Part shown: piece after piece, positions 36,343 through 44,749 of the stretch
Layout of the letters: each line of letters opens with the position of its first letter
Numbering within the stretch: the first letter of the stretch is position 1
The notes under the pieces: generated by a model
Seen by the model: only the letters and a program-made list of their open reading frames with translations
Database searches by the model: none
What the model was told of the DNA's origin: nothing
Assembly: GCF_017086405.1 (NCBI RefSeq)
Contig: NZ_CP070974.1
Coordinates: 1-64,000, forward strand
Length of the DNA stretch: 64,000 bases
Direction: 5' to 3'
Source: Mycobacterium gordonae
Lineage (GTDB): Bacteria; Actinomycetota; Actinomycetes; Mycobacteriales; Mycobacteriaceae
Position numbers and translations under genes: made by a program

Positions 36343-36660
36343 TCAGCAGCTCAATGCGCTGGAATTCGCCGCCTCGGTTGCCTCGACGGCGGCGACGCTC
36401 ATTTCGCGATTCACCGAATTCGCAGTGGCGTGGGCCTGCACTTGTGCATCACGCACGGTGTGCACCATGTCGGCTGCGTGCAGGAGCGGCAGGGTGTAGC
36501 TGCCAACTCGTAGACCCGCAACCGTTGTAGGCGGCTGAGAGGCTGCGGAGGCATCTGCCTCAGTCAAACCAGCACGTGTAGCTGCGGGATCCATTTCGAA
36601 CATGACTGGGAATGCTACCGGCGCTGACACGCTGATACATGGGTCGGTCAGCAAATTCAT
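36343..36660 (-). CDS. Small helical ESX-associated protein
   Basis: 105 residues from ATG 36660, eight bases after the previous stop; an internal ATG at 36603 (MFEMDPAATRAG) is an equally possible start. Two long helices are likely (VAGLRVGSYTLPLLHAADMV, then TVRDAQVQAHATANSVNRE), the size and build of EspC/WXG-type chaperones or substrates, but the WXG and YxxxD/E motifs are not seen. Its 3' end is partly duplicated at 35627. No family named. Confidence 0.65.
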   Translation of the reverse strand: MNLLTDPCISVSAPVAFPVMFEMDPAATRAGLTEADASAASQPPTTVAGLRVGSYTLPLLHAADMVHTVRDAQVQAHATANSVNREMSVAAVEATEAANSSALSC

Positions 36661-36668
36661 CTGCTCAA

Positions 36669-37385
36669 CTAGGAGAGCAGTGCGGCCAGTCGCGGGTCGT
36701 CAGCCCAGGCCTCGCCGAAGATCCCGTGGGCACTGAACAAGCTCAGCGCGGGCGTGGCCACCCCGCTGAATCTGACTGGCGCGATCGAGCCGAAATTGAG
36801 CGTCAACGTCCATTGCTGCAAGTCCGGATGAAACTCCGTACAGTCCCCGAACCACAAGCTGACCAAGCCATGCGGGCGAGTGGCGCACAGCAACCGGTCG
36901 GTGGTCACGATCACCGAGCTGGTCTGGTGCCATCTCCACTGCGGTGCGGCTTGACGTTGTGCTGCCGCTTTGCGGCGGTGGTTGACCAGACCCTGGACCG
37001 CCAACGCGCCCACCATGACAGCCGGCCTGCCTGCCACGATCAACGGCATGGACGTGTAGTTGGCGTTCGTCCCGCAAAAACGGGCGTAGCCGACACTGGC
37101 AGCAACCAGCGCCGTCTCGCCGGGCTCGAGCACGGGTCCAAACACGCTCACCGGCGTCGGTGATAGGCCGGCGTGCAGTGCCGCCGCACACTGGCGGCTG
37201 TAGTGCCACCACTGCTCGGCCTCACTGAGGGTGCGCACGGGAGTTCGACGCTGCTGGCTGTCACGCACACTCGATGCGACCGGCGCTGCCGCGTTCCCGG
37301 AACGGCAGACGCGCACCGGGACGGCTGATGTGCAGGTGACGGGAAGACGTTGTGGGCCCTTCGGCATCCCAGGGATGTCAAACAT
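36669..37385 (-). CDS. Hypothetical protein in ESX accessory operon
   Basis: 238 residues. The N-terminal ~55 residues are basic and low in structure. A core from RTLSEAEQWWHYSRQCAAAL to the end contains hydrophobic strands (ETALVAASVGYARFCG, SSVIVTTDRLLCATRPHGLVSLWFGDCTEFH) reminiscent of a PH-like or GRAM-type beta barrel. No signal peptide; one moderately hydrophobic stretch (MVGALAVQGLVNHRRKAAAQ). It is upstream of the 105-residue gene with an 8-bp gap. Role unknown. Confidence 0.65.
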   Translation of the reverse strand: MFDIPGMPKGPQRLPVTCTSAVPVRVCRSGNAAAPVASSVRDSQQRRTPVRTLSEAEQWWHYSRQCAAALHAGLSPTPVSVFGPVLEPGETALVAASVGYARFCGTNANYTSMPLIVAGRPAVMVGALAVQGLVNHRRKAAAQRQAAPQWRWHQTSSVIVTTDRLLCATRPHGLVSLWFGDCTEFHPDLQQWTLTLNFGSIAPVRFSGVATPALSLFSAHGIFGEAWADDPRLAALLS

Positions 37386-37415
37386 ACCCAGACGTTAACC
37401 AAGCGGGCTGACACG

Positions 37416-37967
37416 CTAACTGTCTCGGAGTTCGGCCAAAATCTTGATCGCCTCGGCGCGTTCCTTATCGCCTAACCAGGGCAGCATCCAAATGAGCGCT
37501 TGTTCTATTTCCCGGGCGGCAGTGGTGAATTCTTCATCAAGTGCTGCCCTTGCAGCAGCATTCATCCCCTCGCGGTGCTCTGCGAATGAGCGCCGCATCC
37601 TCAGTATCCAGCGGGCCTTATCAAAACGATCTACAGCTGCGGCCGGATCCGAGTCGGCGGTCGATGCGACAGCGGCAGGCATAGTGGTGCCACCTACCGG
37701 AATGGGGGTGCCGCCCGAGAGCACCGCATCGGTACTGCCCGGCGCCCAATTCAGTGCCCGGTCGAGTGCTTCGCGTGAACGGCGGCTGAGGCGGTCTATT
37801 CGGTTGTTCTCGATATAGCGGATCGTGGTCACCGACAGTGGCCCGCGTTTGGCCATCTCGGGTTGTGTCAGGTCGAGGTGCTGCCGCCGAAGCCGCACCT
37901 CCCTCCCGAGACGCTCCCACGACATAACCAGCATTTTGCCCGACAAACCGTCAGACAGGGCGCTCAT
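37416..37967 (-). CDS. XRE-family helix-turn-helix regulator
   Basis: 183 residues. The N-terminal domain reads WERLGREVRLRRQHLDLTQPEMAKRGPLSVTTIRYIE in pattern, the classical XRE helix-turn-helix, then LSRRSREALDRALNW. The C-terminal ~80 residues are helical (RSFAEHREGMNAAARAALDEEF). It is the first gene of the minus-strand ESX accessory operon, divergent from the WhiB-like gene, and a good candidate regulator of both through the iterated sites at 38103-38170. Confidence 0.85.
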   Translation of the reverse strand: MSALSDGLSGKMLVMSWERLGREVRLRRQHLDLTQPEMAKRGPLSVTTIRYIENNRIDRLSRRSREALDRALNWAPGSTDAVLSGGTPIPVGGTTMPAAVASTADSDPAAAVDRFDKARWILRMRRSFAEHREGMNAAARAALDEEFTTAAREIEQALIWMLPWLGDKERAEAIKILAELRDS

Positions 37968-38102
37968 CCGTCATCTTCTTCTCCGTTCGCTGTCGGTTTG
38001 AGGTGAACCCCGTCCCGCGCCGGGACCGACGTCAAAAGCTGCTCTCACATGCGGGTTTGCTCGAATTCCCTTCCCCGCGGGCGGGAATCCCCAGGTCGCC
38101 CC

Positions 38103-38170
38103 ACCGTCAAAAATGACGTTATGACCGTCATAACCGTCAGAACCGTCATATCCTCTGTTACATTGACGGT
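38103..38170. promoter_or_regulatory. Iterated ACCGTCA sites in the XRE/WhiB divergent intergenic region
   Basis: ACCGTCA occurs at 38103-38109, then three times at exact 9-bp spacing (38124, 38133, 38142), with the inverted TGACGGT at 38164-38170 and a TGACGTT variant at 38114-38120. It lies between the divergent XRE gene (start 37967) and WhiB-like gene (start 38258). The density and regular spacing suggest an operator array for one of these two proteins. Confidence 0.65.
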
Positions 38171-38257
38171 GCCTCGCGGGCCGACCAGCCCGGGACGCAC
38201 GGGCCTGACGGCCCCTAACGAAACCGGCTGTGAGAACACGAACAGGGAGGATGCCCC

Positions 38258-38674
38258 ATGACCACCCCAAGTAAGGCCCCGGCACCAACAGCGCCGGGAA
38301 GCCGCCTTCAGTTGCCGACGCCACCTGTGAGGGTCTTCCACAGCACTGAGGTCCAACTGCCCTGCCGCGAACGCGCAGAACTGTTCTTCAATCCGCACAC
38401 CTACGCGAAAGCTCAGCGCTGGTGCGCCAGTTGCCCATTCCTGGGCCGGTGCGGTTATAACGCCGTGGCTACGCGCGCCACACACGGCGTCTGGGGCGGC
38501 ATGGTCCTGCCAGGTCACTACCCGAGCCGGCTCGAGCCGATCTACGCACGCCTGGCCGCCCAGTTCGAGCGGCGCCGAACCCGTGAAATTGGCGACGCCC
38601 CGGTGGCCCCGCTGACCAACCTGCTGGCCCAGAAGGACGATGCGCACCAGGCGCTGGCCGGCGCCGCCGCGTAA
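38258..38674 (+). CDS. WhiB-like transcription factor
   Basis: 138 residues with GGGAGGA nine bases before the ATG. Four cysteines sit as in WhiB iron-sulfur proteins: Cys36, Cys56, Cys59 and Cys65 (PC, CASCPFLGRC), followed by the GVWGG turn at 77-81 and a basic region. WhiB proteins bind a 4Fe-4S cluster and usually act through the sigma factor. Plasmid-borne copy near the replication gene, divergent from the XRE regulator; probably controls transfer or ESX operons. Confidence 0.92.
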   Translation: MTTPSKAPAPTAPGSRLQLPTPPVRVFHSTEVQLPCRERAELFFNPHTYAKAQRWCASCPFLGRCGYNAVATRATHGVWGGMVLPGHYPSRLEPIYARLAAQFERRRTREIGDAPVAPLTNLLAQKDDAHQALAGAAA

Positions 38675-38820
38675 CAGCAATCTCCTGGTCCCCCCAGTGT
38701 TTGCGCAAAATTACGTTACGGCGCAATTTACCGTAATTGCAGGTCAGAGGCGTTTTGTAGGCACCGAAGCGCCCGGCGTGTCGAAGCTGATTCCACATCC
38801 ATGGTGAAAGAGTCAAGGCC

Positions 38821-39033
38821 ATGCCAGCTCATCACAAGGGCGAACGCAAGCAGTTCTCGGTCCGCCCACCCATCGAAGTTGTTCCGGTACTAGAAGCAAT
38901 GTGGCGCGAATCGGGAGTCTCGTCGATCTCGCAATACCTCGCCGACCTCGTGACCATTCACGCGGGGCGACCCGACTTGGCTCGCGAACTCGGAAAGTCT
39001 CCCGCTCGGGAGGTACTACCCCTGGCGATGTAG
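38821..39033 (+). CDS. Small ribbon-helix-helix-like DNA-binding protein
   Basis: 70 residues. RKQFSVRPPIEVVPVLEAMWRESG followed by SISQYLADLVTIHAG has the strand-helix-helix spacing of ribbon-helix-helix proteins. A GTGAAAGAG-rich leader precedes the ATG. It stands alone between the WhiB-like gene and the replication-like gene and may regulate copy number or transfer. Assignment by pattern. Confidence 0.6.
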   Translation: MPAHHKGERKQFSVRPPIEVVPVLEAMWRESGVSSISQYLADLVTIHAGRPDLARELGKSPAREVLPLAM

Positions 39034-39112
39034 ACAACTCAGCTCCGACGCCTTGCCGGAGCCCAACATGACATCTGAATAGCGGGCACAGAGCACCCCC
39101 TGACATGACGAA

Positions 39113-39132
39113 GGCCCCGCCGAAGCGGGGCC
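39113..39132 (+). terminator. Hairpin downstream of the small DNA-binding gene
   Basis: GGCCCCGC (39113-39120), loop CGAA, GCGGGGCC (39125-39132): a perfect 8-bp GC stem 80 bp after the stop codon. No T-run follows, as is common in mycobacteria. It separates this gene from the replication-like gene. Confidence 0.6.
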
Positions 39133-39205
39133 TGTGTCTGAAGGTTCAAACCGAGTTGGCGCTCGGTTCTGGGTCTCCGGCCCATTTCCCCGAAAGGGAC
39201 GTGTC

Positions 39206-40540
39206 TTGGTCGACTCGTCTCACGGTAGCGCATACCTCAGTGCTGTTCCAGCGCCGCACCGTGATTTCTGTGTCTTTTCGATAACACCGTCACCATCAAC
39301 CGAATTCGCGGCGTCTCCGTACCGCGGTTGCACCCCCCAACAGCCACGCCGCGGCATTGCCAGCACGCGGCCGCGCGCCACCGCCCTGTTAACCGCAGGC
39401 TGCCATCGGGTTGCCGCCGCAGCTCTCACGCTAGATCCTGGCGAGGGCACCTACCGAGGCGTTCCATGCTGGACCGGAGGGGCCGCCAAATGGGCCCACT
39501 TCACCGTGCCCATCGCTTACGACCTGCGCTACACCGCGATCCGGCCAATGATGTGCAACGGCGGCGTCAGCCGCCAAGCCCTCGTCGCCGTGGCCGCAGC
39601 ACGCGCCCGCTACGCCGATCACGCCACCGGCCGCAACAGCCGGCCCACCAACGAGCGCCTAGCCCGCGAAACCGGCTACACCGTTCGCACCATTCAGCGC
39701 GTCGACGAGGCACTGAAACTTCTCGGCGTGGCCACCGAAGTCCTTCGCGGCCGCCAACGCACCCGCGGTGAACGGTTCGCCTCCTACCGGGTCGGCGACC
39801 GCCAACGCGGCTGGGCCTCAGTGTGGGCGCTGCACGACAACCGCCAGCTAACCGCCGTTATCCACAGCGTGTCACCCCACCCGCTAAGCGGTCGTTTTTT
39901 GTCTACAAAAAACCGTTCTTCTCAACTCACTACCCGCAGACGCCGGCCCGGCGGCCGGCGGCAAGGCGGCGCTCAGCGCCGCCAAGGCCTAGACAAGGCA
40001 GGGCTAGCGCTGGCGAAGGCCTGGCGGGCACGGCCGGATTCGCCCCCATGGAGTCGGCGGCACTCCCCCGGTGCCTGGTCGCGAATCCTGGCCGCACCCG
40101 CTCAACACGGCTGGACAGCGCGCGACGTCAACCAGATGATCACCGACTGGCTCGGAGTGGGAAATTGGGCCGCCGACCGCCCGCACCGGCCAATTGGCTT
40201 ACTCGCGACCATCTTTGCCTGGCACGGCCCAACAAATCTCGACGAGCGGCCTGCAGCCCTTGACGAGGCGCGGGAAGCCCAAGCTCTGCAAGCCCAAGCG
40301 CGCGCCCGCGCTGCGGCCGTCACCGAATTCGACGCCTCCCAGCGCGCCAAAGCGGTTGGCCGCCAGGCGTTGTCGAGCAGCCTAGGCCGAGTTGAGGTTC
40401 GCCGGATTCTGGACAACGCCGCCCAGCGGCGCCAGTCACCGCACAGCACATGGGGCAAAGCTATAGCCAGGCGCAACCGCGAGAGCGCTCAGCCGCGCTC
40501 GGGACCGCCAAGCACGCCACCACGTGATGACCCTGCATGA
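39206..40540 (+). CDS. Plasmid replication-initiator-like protein with winged-helix region
   Basis: About 444 residues from TTG 39206 (AAAGGGA six bases upstream); an earlier in-frame start at 39134 overlaps the hairpin region and is less likely. The conserved core, NGGVSRQALVAVAAARARY, then RPTNERLARETGYTVRTIQ and LKLLGVATEVLRG, is a winged-helix DNA-binding segment like those in theta-type plasmid initiators. The C-terminal half is Arg/Ala-rich and helical (SPGAWSRILAAPAQHGWTARDV). Position near WhiB and partition genes supports replication. Whether this or the primase-like protein at 46022 is the true initiator cannot be settled here. Confidence 0.55.
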   Translation: MVDSSHGSAYLSAVPAPHRDFCVFSITPSPSTEFAASPYRGCTPQQPRRGIASTRPRATALLTAGCHRVAAAALTLDPGEGTYRGVPCWTGGAAKWAHFTVPIAYDLRYTAIRPMMCNGGVSRQALVAVAAARARYADHATGRNSRPTNERLARETGYTVRTIQRVDEALKLLGVATEVLRGRQRTRGERFASYRVGDRQRGWASVWALHDNRQLTAVIHSVSPHPLSGRFLSTKNRSSQLTTRRRRPGGRRQGGAQRRQGLDKAGLALAKAWRARPDSPPWSRRHSPGAWSRILAAPAQHGWTARDVNQMITDWLGVGNWAADRPHRPIGLLATIFAWHGPTNLDERPAALDEAREAQALQAQARARAAAVTEFDASQRAKAVGRQALSSSLGRVEVRRILDNAAQRRQSPHSTWGKAIARRNRESAQPRSGPPSTPPRDDPA

Positions 40541-40552
40541 AATGCCTCAGGG

Positions 40553-40909
40553 TTAAGGGGTCTCGAGATCTTCAGCGATCGCTTGGATCTCACTCCACGG
40601 TGCATCGGAGCCGAAAAAGCGGTCCCACACCTTGCGCATCGCCTCACGCTGCTTGATACTCCCGTCCCGCAACTCGGCGCTGATCAGCTCCTCAAGCTCA
40701 ACATGGGTGTACTGCGCTGGGGCGATGGGGTCAATGAACAAATCCCGCAAGTAACCATCCGCGTCGAACGCCGCGGCCACTACCTCGTTGTCAGACTCCT
40801 GCTGGGCAGCGCGCTGCATGGCGTCGTTGAACTGCGCCGTCCATGACTTCGCTTCTCTCAACCCGGATGTGACGATGTCGACGTATTCGTCGTCGGTCAT
40901 TCCCGTCAT
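40553..40909 (-). CDS. Small ESX-accessory protein, YbaB/EbfC- or DUF2694-like
   Basis: 118 residues, acidic. The central NEVVAAAFDADGYLRDLFIDP followed by THVELEELISAELRDG has the YbaB/EbfC-like pattern found in small proteins of esp loci. Its ATG overlaps the stop of the EspB-like gene (ATGA), so it is translationally coupled to it. Probably a cytosolic chaperone or stabiliser of the secreted partner. Family name is tentative. Confidence 0.65.
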   Translation of the reverse strand: MTGMTDDEYVDIVTSGLREAKSWTAQFNDAMQRAAQQESDNEVVAAAFDADGYLRDLFIDPIAPAQYTHVELEELISAELRDGSIKQREAMRKVWDRFFGSDAPWSEIQAIAEDLETP

Positions 40910-42582
40910 TTCCCAGCTCCATCTTTTGTTCCACGCGCTTCCCGTCGGCCCTTCACCGGCTCGCTATTCGGTGGAACCGTCACCTTCAGTTCTCGGTCCT
41001 TATACAGCTGCTTATTGTCAGCCCCGCTGCCACCGCGGCCTGCGCCGCCGATCATCGGGGGCGCCATGGCGCCCATCGGAGTCCCTGCATTGGAAGCAGA
41101 AGCCGCCGGCACATTGGCGGCCTCGGCCGCAGTCATCGGGGCAGCCTCCACAGCAGGAGACGCCAAGACCGGAGGCGCACTTAACGATCCCTGCGCGCCG
41201 GCAGGTTCTGTGTCCCCCGGTTCCCCCCCACCGCTGTCCGGTGCGGCGTCATGGCCTCCCCCAGCAGGCGCCGGTGCCGGCTGCTCAGGTCCGCCCCCGC
41301 CACCCTGCTGCGGTGCACCACCGGACGGGCCGCTAAGACCGCTCATCATGGATGACGGCATCGCCTGCATGGGCGTGCTTCCCAAACCGCTGAGTCCGCC
41401 CAGTGCGCCGCCAACTCCACCTAGCGCGGTTCCGACCATTGCCGGCAGCAATGATGGCGCCGTACCAGCGGTATCCACCGACCCGGAGAGGTCGACATCC
41501 GGGTCCAGCGCGCTTGGCGGCCAGCTCGCGCCTGGCTTGAGTGAATCCTCACCCGCCCCCCTGGCCGCATCAACAGACTCCTGCGGGGCATCGGTTGGTG
41601 CTGCATCGGTCTTATGCGTCACGAGATCATCGCTTGGGCCGTGCACGGCAGGATCAGCGTGCTGTGCTGGTTCCCAAGAAGGCGGGGCGGGTGGCGGAGA
41701 GGTCGAGGTAACCCCCGCAGAGAACGTGTAGTTCTTGAACCCATTGGCCGACTGCGAATACAACGCGCTCAACCGCACCTGAGAACGAGTCACTGCCGGC
41801 TGCAACCGCCCGCCGCTGCGGGTATTCGCGTCGTTGGCGGCCCGCAATTCGCGCTCTGCGGCAGTGACCGCCGACAACTTCGGGATCTCCGCCGCAGCCG
41901 TTCGGAACGCCTCGACATGCCCACTCGCGGTGGCTGAAAGGATGCTCAGGTACTGCGCGTGGCCTTCAAACCAGGTCTGCAGCGAACGCATCTGGCTCAC
42001 GGCCGCATCAGCTGCAGCCGAATCCCACCCCTGCTGCGCCGTGGCGATCGCGGCGGCCAACTGCTCGGCCGCCCGCTCAAGCCGCTCCGACTCTCCCCGC
42101 AGGCTATCGGCAACGGTCTGCCAAGTCTGCGGACCAGGACCCGTGCGGCCACTATCAATCAGCCGGGCGATGTCGCGCGGCGACGCGGGAACTTCGCCGG
42201 CTGCCGCCGACGGCGGTGGCTGACCCCCGCCGAGCAACGCCGCCTCGTCTTGCACCGCGGCTGGTCGAGAAACCCCGCCGCCGGGACCCGACAGCCCGCC
42301 CGCGCCCAACGTCGCTGCCGATGCCGTCTCCTGCTCGTCATAGGCACCGGCCCCAGCCTCCAGCAACACCCCGAACTGCCGCGCCATCCGGGTCGCCACA
42401 CTCGTGTACTGACGGGCAAGTGCGAGGTTAACCCCGAACCGTGTGCTGGCACCGACAGAAACAACGTCGGGAGCGCACGGCTGCACGTGATCGGAGCCCG
42501 GGGAGGCGCTACTGCCCGCTGCGTGCGCCCGTGACCCCGCGGCCCGAAGGGCGGCGGGGTCGGCCCGTAGCGATTCAGCCAA
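40906..42582 (-). CDS. EspB-like PE/PPE-fold secreted protein
   Basis: 558 residues from TTG 42582, immediately after the TAG of the upstream gene. The helical N-terminal 290 residues hold YDEQE near residue 80 and QQGWDSAAADAAVSQM near 190, a WXG-type turn, as in EspB with its fused PE-PPE helical bundle. The rest is Pro/Ala/Gly-rich, with a Gly-rich GGGGGPEQPAPAPAGGG segment and a basic end. EspB is exported by ESX-1 and forms rings; a plasmid ESX equivalent is likely. Paired with the EspC-like gene just upstream. Confidence 0.75.
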   Translation of the reverse strand: MAESLRADPAALRAAGSRAHAAGSSASPGSDHVQPCAPDVVSVGASTRFGVNLALARQYTSVATRMARQFGVLLEAGAGAYDEQETASAATLGAGGLSGPGGGVSRPAAVQDEAALLGGGQPPPSAAAGEVPASPRDIARLIDSGRTGPGPQTWQTVADSLRGESERLERAAEQLAAAIATAQQGWDSAAADAAVSQMRSLQTWFEGHAQYLSILSATASGHVEAFRTAAAEIPKLSAVTAAERELRAANDANTRSGGRLQPAVTRSQVRLSALYSQSANGFKNYTFSAGVTSTSPPPAPPSWEPAQHADPAVHGPSDDLVTHKTDAAPTDAPQESVDAARGAGEDSLKPGASWPPSALDPDVDLSGSVDTAGTAPSLLPAMVGTALGGVGGALGGLSGLGSTPMQAMPSSMMSGLSGPSGGAPQQGGGGGPEQPAPAPAGGGHDAAPDSGGGEPGDTEPAGAQGSLSAPPVLASPAVEAAPMTAAEAANVPAASASNAGTPMGAMAPPMIGGAGRGGSGADNKQLYKDRELKVTVPPNSEPVKGRREARGTKDGAGK

Positions 42583-42888
42583 CTACGTGCGAAGTGTTCG
42601 CTGGCTGGCTTCCTCAGACTCGGTGTAGGAGGCCAGACTGGCACGGATCTGTTGACCGACGCCTTCGCAGTGGCGACCCAGAGCATGCCCGGCCGCCGCA
42701 CGAGCTTGCAACAGTTCCTGCAGCGCTGCCCCTACCGTCGAGGAGCCGATTCTGCCGAACATTGACCGGGCCTCGCTCAAAGTCGTGGGCGTGACGCTGA
42801 GTTCCTCGCGAATTCGCGGCCCCTCGGCTTCCCACCACTGTGCATGGTCGTGCCACTCTCCGACGTCGAGTCTCACCTCTGCAGCCAC
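42583..42888 (-). CDS. EspC-like type VII secretion target protein
   Basis: 101 residues. Helix-turn-helix hairpin build with a C-terminal YTESEE (YxxxE export motif) and no WXG tryptophan at the turn. This fits the EspC/type VII target family, which pairs with EspA- or EspB-type partners. Stop directly abuts the start of the EspB-like gene. Confidence 0.8.
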   Translation of the reverse strand: MAAEVRLDVGEWHDHAQWWEAEGPRIREELSVTPTTLSEARSMFGRIGSSTVGAALQELLQARAAAGHALGRHCEGVGQQIRASLASYTESEEASQRTLRT

Positions 42889-42966
42889 CGCGTTTCCACC
42901 TTCCCCAATTTGAACCTATTGTTTGCTAGCCAACCATGCGAAATGGCGTTACGCATCGTCGCAACC

Positions 42967-43275
42967 TCAGAAATCGATTGCAGACCGACGGAATTCGTCA
43001 ACCTCGGCATGCGTCGGCCAAGCGTTGGATCTGGGAATCCCCATCAGCCCGTAATTCTCAGAGAGCCAATGATCGGCACGAGCTCGCATCATCGCAACGC
43101 GATACAGCCTCACGATCCGATCGCCCAGAACCTCCATCGGCCACGCCAGGGCTTCGGGCTCCAACTGCACACGCACCTGTTCACCGGAGCAACCAACCTC
43201 GACCAATACTGCGCCGTCCCGCGAGCACTCGATGACCAGAGGCTCGGACACAATCTGTTCCTCGCTGTCGGCCAT
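42967..43275 (-). CDS. Small ESX-accessory protein, YbaB/DUF2710-like
   Basis: 102 residues from ATG 43275 (MADSEEQIV); the extra nine codons upstream are possible. LVIECSRDGAVLVEVGCSGE followed by VQLEPEALAWPMEVLGDRIV is a pattern shared by small proteins next to esp genes in mycobacteria. Likely cytosolic partner of the neighbouring substrates. It sits between the EspA-like and EspC-like genes, the place espD takes relative to espA and espC. Confidence 0.65.
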   Translation of the reverse strand: MADSEEQIVSEPLVIECSRDGAVLVEVGCSGEQVRVQLEPEALAWPMEVLGDRIVRLYRVAMMRARADHWLSENYGLMGIPRSNAWPTHAEVDEFRRSAIDF

Positions 43276-43309
43276 CAGCCCTGTTTGCTCCTTCACCCGC
43301 ACTTACCAA

Positions 43310-44749
43310 TTACGTACCTGTCGCCCGCGGGGCGGGCGCTGCCGCGGTTGCTGTACCGGCCTGTTGAGCCGGGTCAACCCAACCTAAAAAGTCCGTCGTT
43401 GGCAATGCGCTCTGCGGCTGCAGCTGGCCGTCCAGCCAAATCTTCCCGTTTCCCATGAACATCACTGGCTCGCGAGTCTTGAACTGAGCAACCGTGCCCG
43501 GCAACAAGTGGCTCGGGTCAGCAGGCTCGGTGACCGGGGTGCCCGGCGGCGGCAACGAGACGTGAGATCCTTTCCACGCGTCAGTAACCGACGTCCCATT
43601 CACCACCGCACGCACAGCGGCTGCATGCTGTGCCGATGTGGTGGTCACCGGCGAACCGTCAGGCATCTGCACAACCAAAGACGGGTCACCGCCAGCGGTG
43701 GCAGGTACAGCCCCAGATAACGCCGCCGTTGTCGCAGCCGGGGTAACTGAGGCCTCCGGATTCTTGTCCTTGCTGCCCCTTTCCTCACCAGCAGCTTCAG
43801 CAGGCTTGCCCGCCGAATCCTTGCCGTGGCCATCGTCAAAATCTGTCGACTTCGCGCCCTCACGTGGGGCCTCATCCTTGAAACCGTCCCCCACACCCGC
43901 ACCGGCCATCTGACCAGCCAGCGGCGCCATCCCCATCGCGGCAGCCGGCAGCGAGCTCGCCAACCCGCCCAGCGAACCCGGGATCGAACTCATGCCCGCC
44001 AAGGCCGGCCCGAGCATCGACATCGGATCGCCCAGTCCACCCAGACCGCCAGGCACACCCATCCCAGCCAACGGGTCAGTCAGACCACCTCCCCCACCTG
44101 CGCCCGGCCCTGCCCCCCCTCCGCCGGCGTCCGTTCCACCCGACCCCCCATCAACTGGCGTGTCCGTTTTGCTGCCGCCATCTTTCGGGGTGTGCTGCTC
44201 GGCAGTGGCGGCGGTCGCCTGGTACTCATCGGCGAGAACATCAATGAGCTCCGCCTGGTGGGCGTTGTCCACCTTGGCGCGCTCCATCGCCTGTTGAATC
44301 CTGCCCAATCGCTCATCTAAAAACTCCCCAAATGCCTTCATCGCCAAGGGATCGTTGAGCACCGCTGGATTCTTCTTCAACTGCTCTTCCCGCGACTGGA
44401 TCTCCTTGACAATGGCGGTGACTTCCATCCGCGTTGCCTCGTTGGTAGCGAGATACTTCTTCAGCAGTGCCGCCACTTTGGCATCAGTCGCCGCTGCGGC
44501 ACCCCCGGCCCGCTGGTAAGCGTCGGCGGCCCGCTCGGCAGCATCGCGCAGCGCCGAGGACCCGTCCGGTTGGGTAACAACTCCGGGCGCGTTCGCCGCA
44601 TTAAGAGCCTGTAGCAACGCCTCTTGCGGTGACTGCCCACCGGAGTGCGGCTGATCATCAGTGAAGAGGTCAGCGATACCCTTCACGGCCGCGTGCAGCA
44701 CAGGTCCCAATAGGAATCCGGCGAAGTCCGAGGTTGCATCGACGGTCAA
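43310..44749 (-). CDS. EspA-like/DUF4226 secreted substrate
   Basis: 479 residues from TTG 44749 with GAGGGG upstream. The helical N-terminus (EALLQALNAANAPG, then VAALLKKYLATNEATRMEVTA and FLDERLGRIQQAMERAKVDN) belongs with DUF4226-type ESX substrates, as in the three proteins near eccB. A Gly-rich centre (GGGGAGPGAGGGGG) and a compact C-terminal domain (GTPVTEPADPSHLLPGTVAQF) follow. First gene of the 40553-44749 cluster; likely co-secreted with the EspC- and EspB-like proteins. Confidence 0.75.
   Translation of the reverse strand: MTVDATSDFAGFLLGPVLHAAVKGIADLFTDDQPHSGGQSPQEALLQALNAANAPGVVTQPDGSSALRDAAERAADAYQRAGGAAAATDAKVAALLKKYLATNEATRMEVTAIVKEIQSREEQLKKNPAVLNDPLAMKAFGEFLDERLGRIQQAMERAKVDNAHQAELIDVLADEYQATAATAEQHTPKDGGSKTDTPVDGGSGGTDAGGGGAGPGAGGGGGLTDPLAGMGVPGGLGGLGDPMSMLGPALAGMSSIPGSLGGLASSLPAAAMGMAPLAGQMAGAGVGDGFKDEAPREGAKSTDFDDGHGKDSAGKPAEAAGEERGSKDKNPEASVTPAATTAALSGAVPATAGGDPSLVVQMPDGSPVTTTSAQHAAAVRAVVNGTSVTDAWKGSHVSLPPPGTPVTEPADPSHLLPGTVAQFKTREPVMFMGNGKIWLDGQLQPQSALPTTDFLGWVDPAQQAGTATAAAPAPRATGT

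Larger units (their letters stand above)
34976..36400 (-). repeat. Tandem duplication, 716-bp period
   Basis: Stop and start codons of the two 200-residue genes, the CATG of the downstream start (35001 and 35717) and the stop of the 105-residue gene (36343 and 35627) are all 716 bp apart. The unit holds the 3' end of the 105-residue gene, the whole 200-residue gene and the 5' end of the 766-residue gene. The internal junction is near 35678-35690. Copies have diverged, so the event is older than the 651-bp repeat nearby. Confidence 0.9.

Noticed and set aside
38045..38680. 211-residue minus ORF opposite the WhiB-like gene
   Set aside because: Shadow of the plus gene, whose Cys pattern is clearly WhiB.
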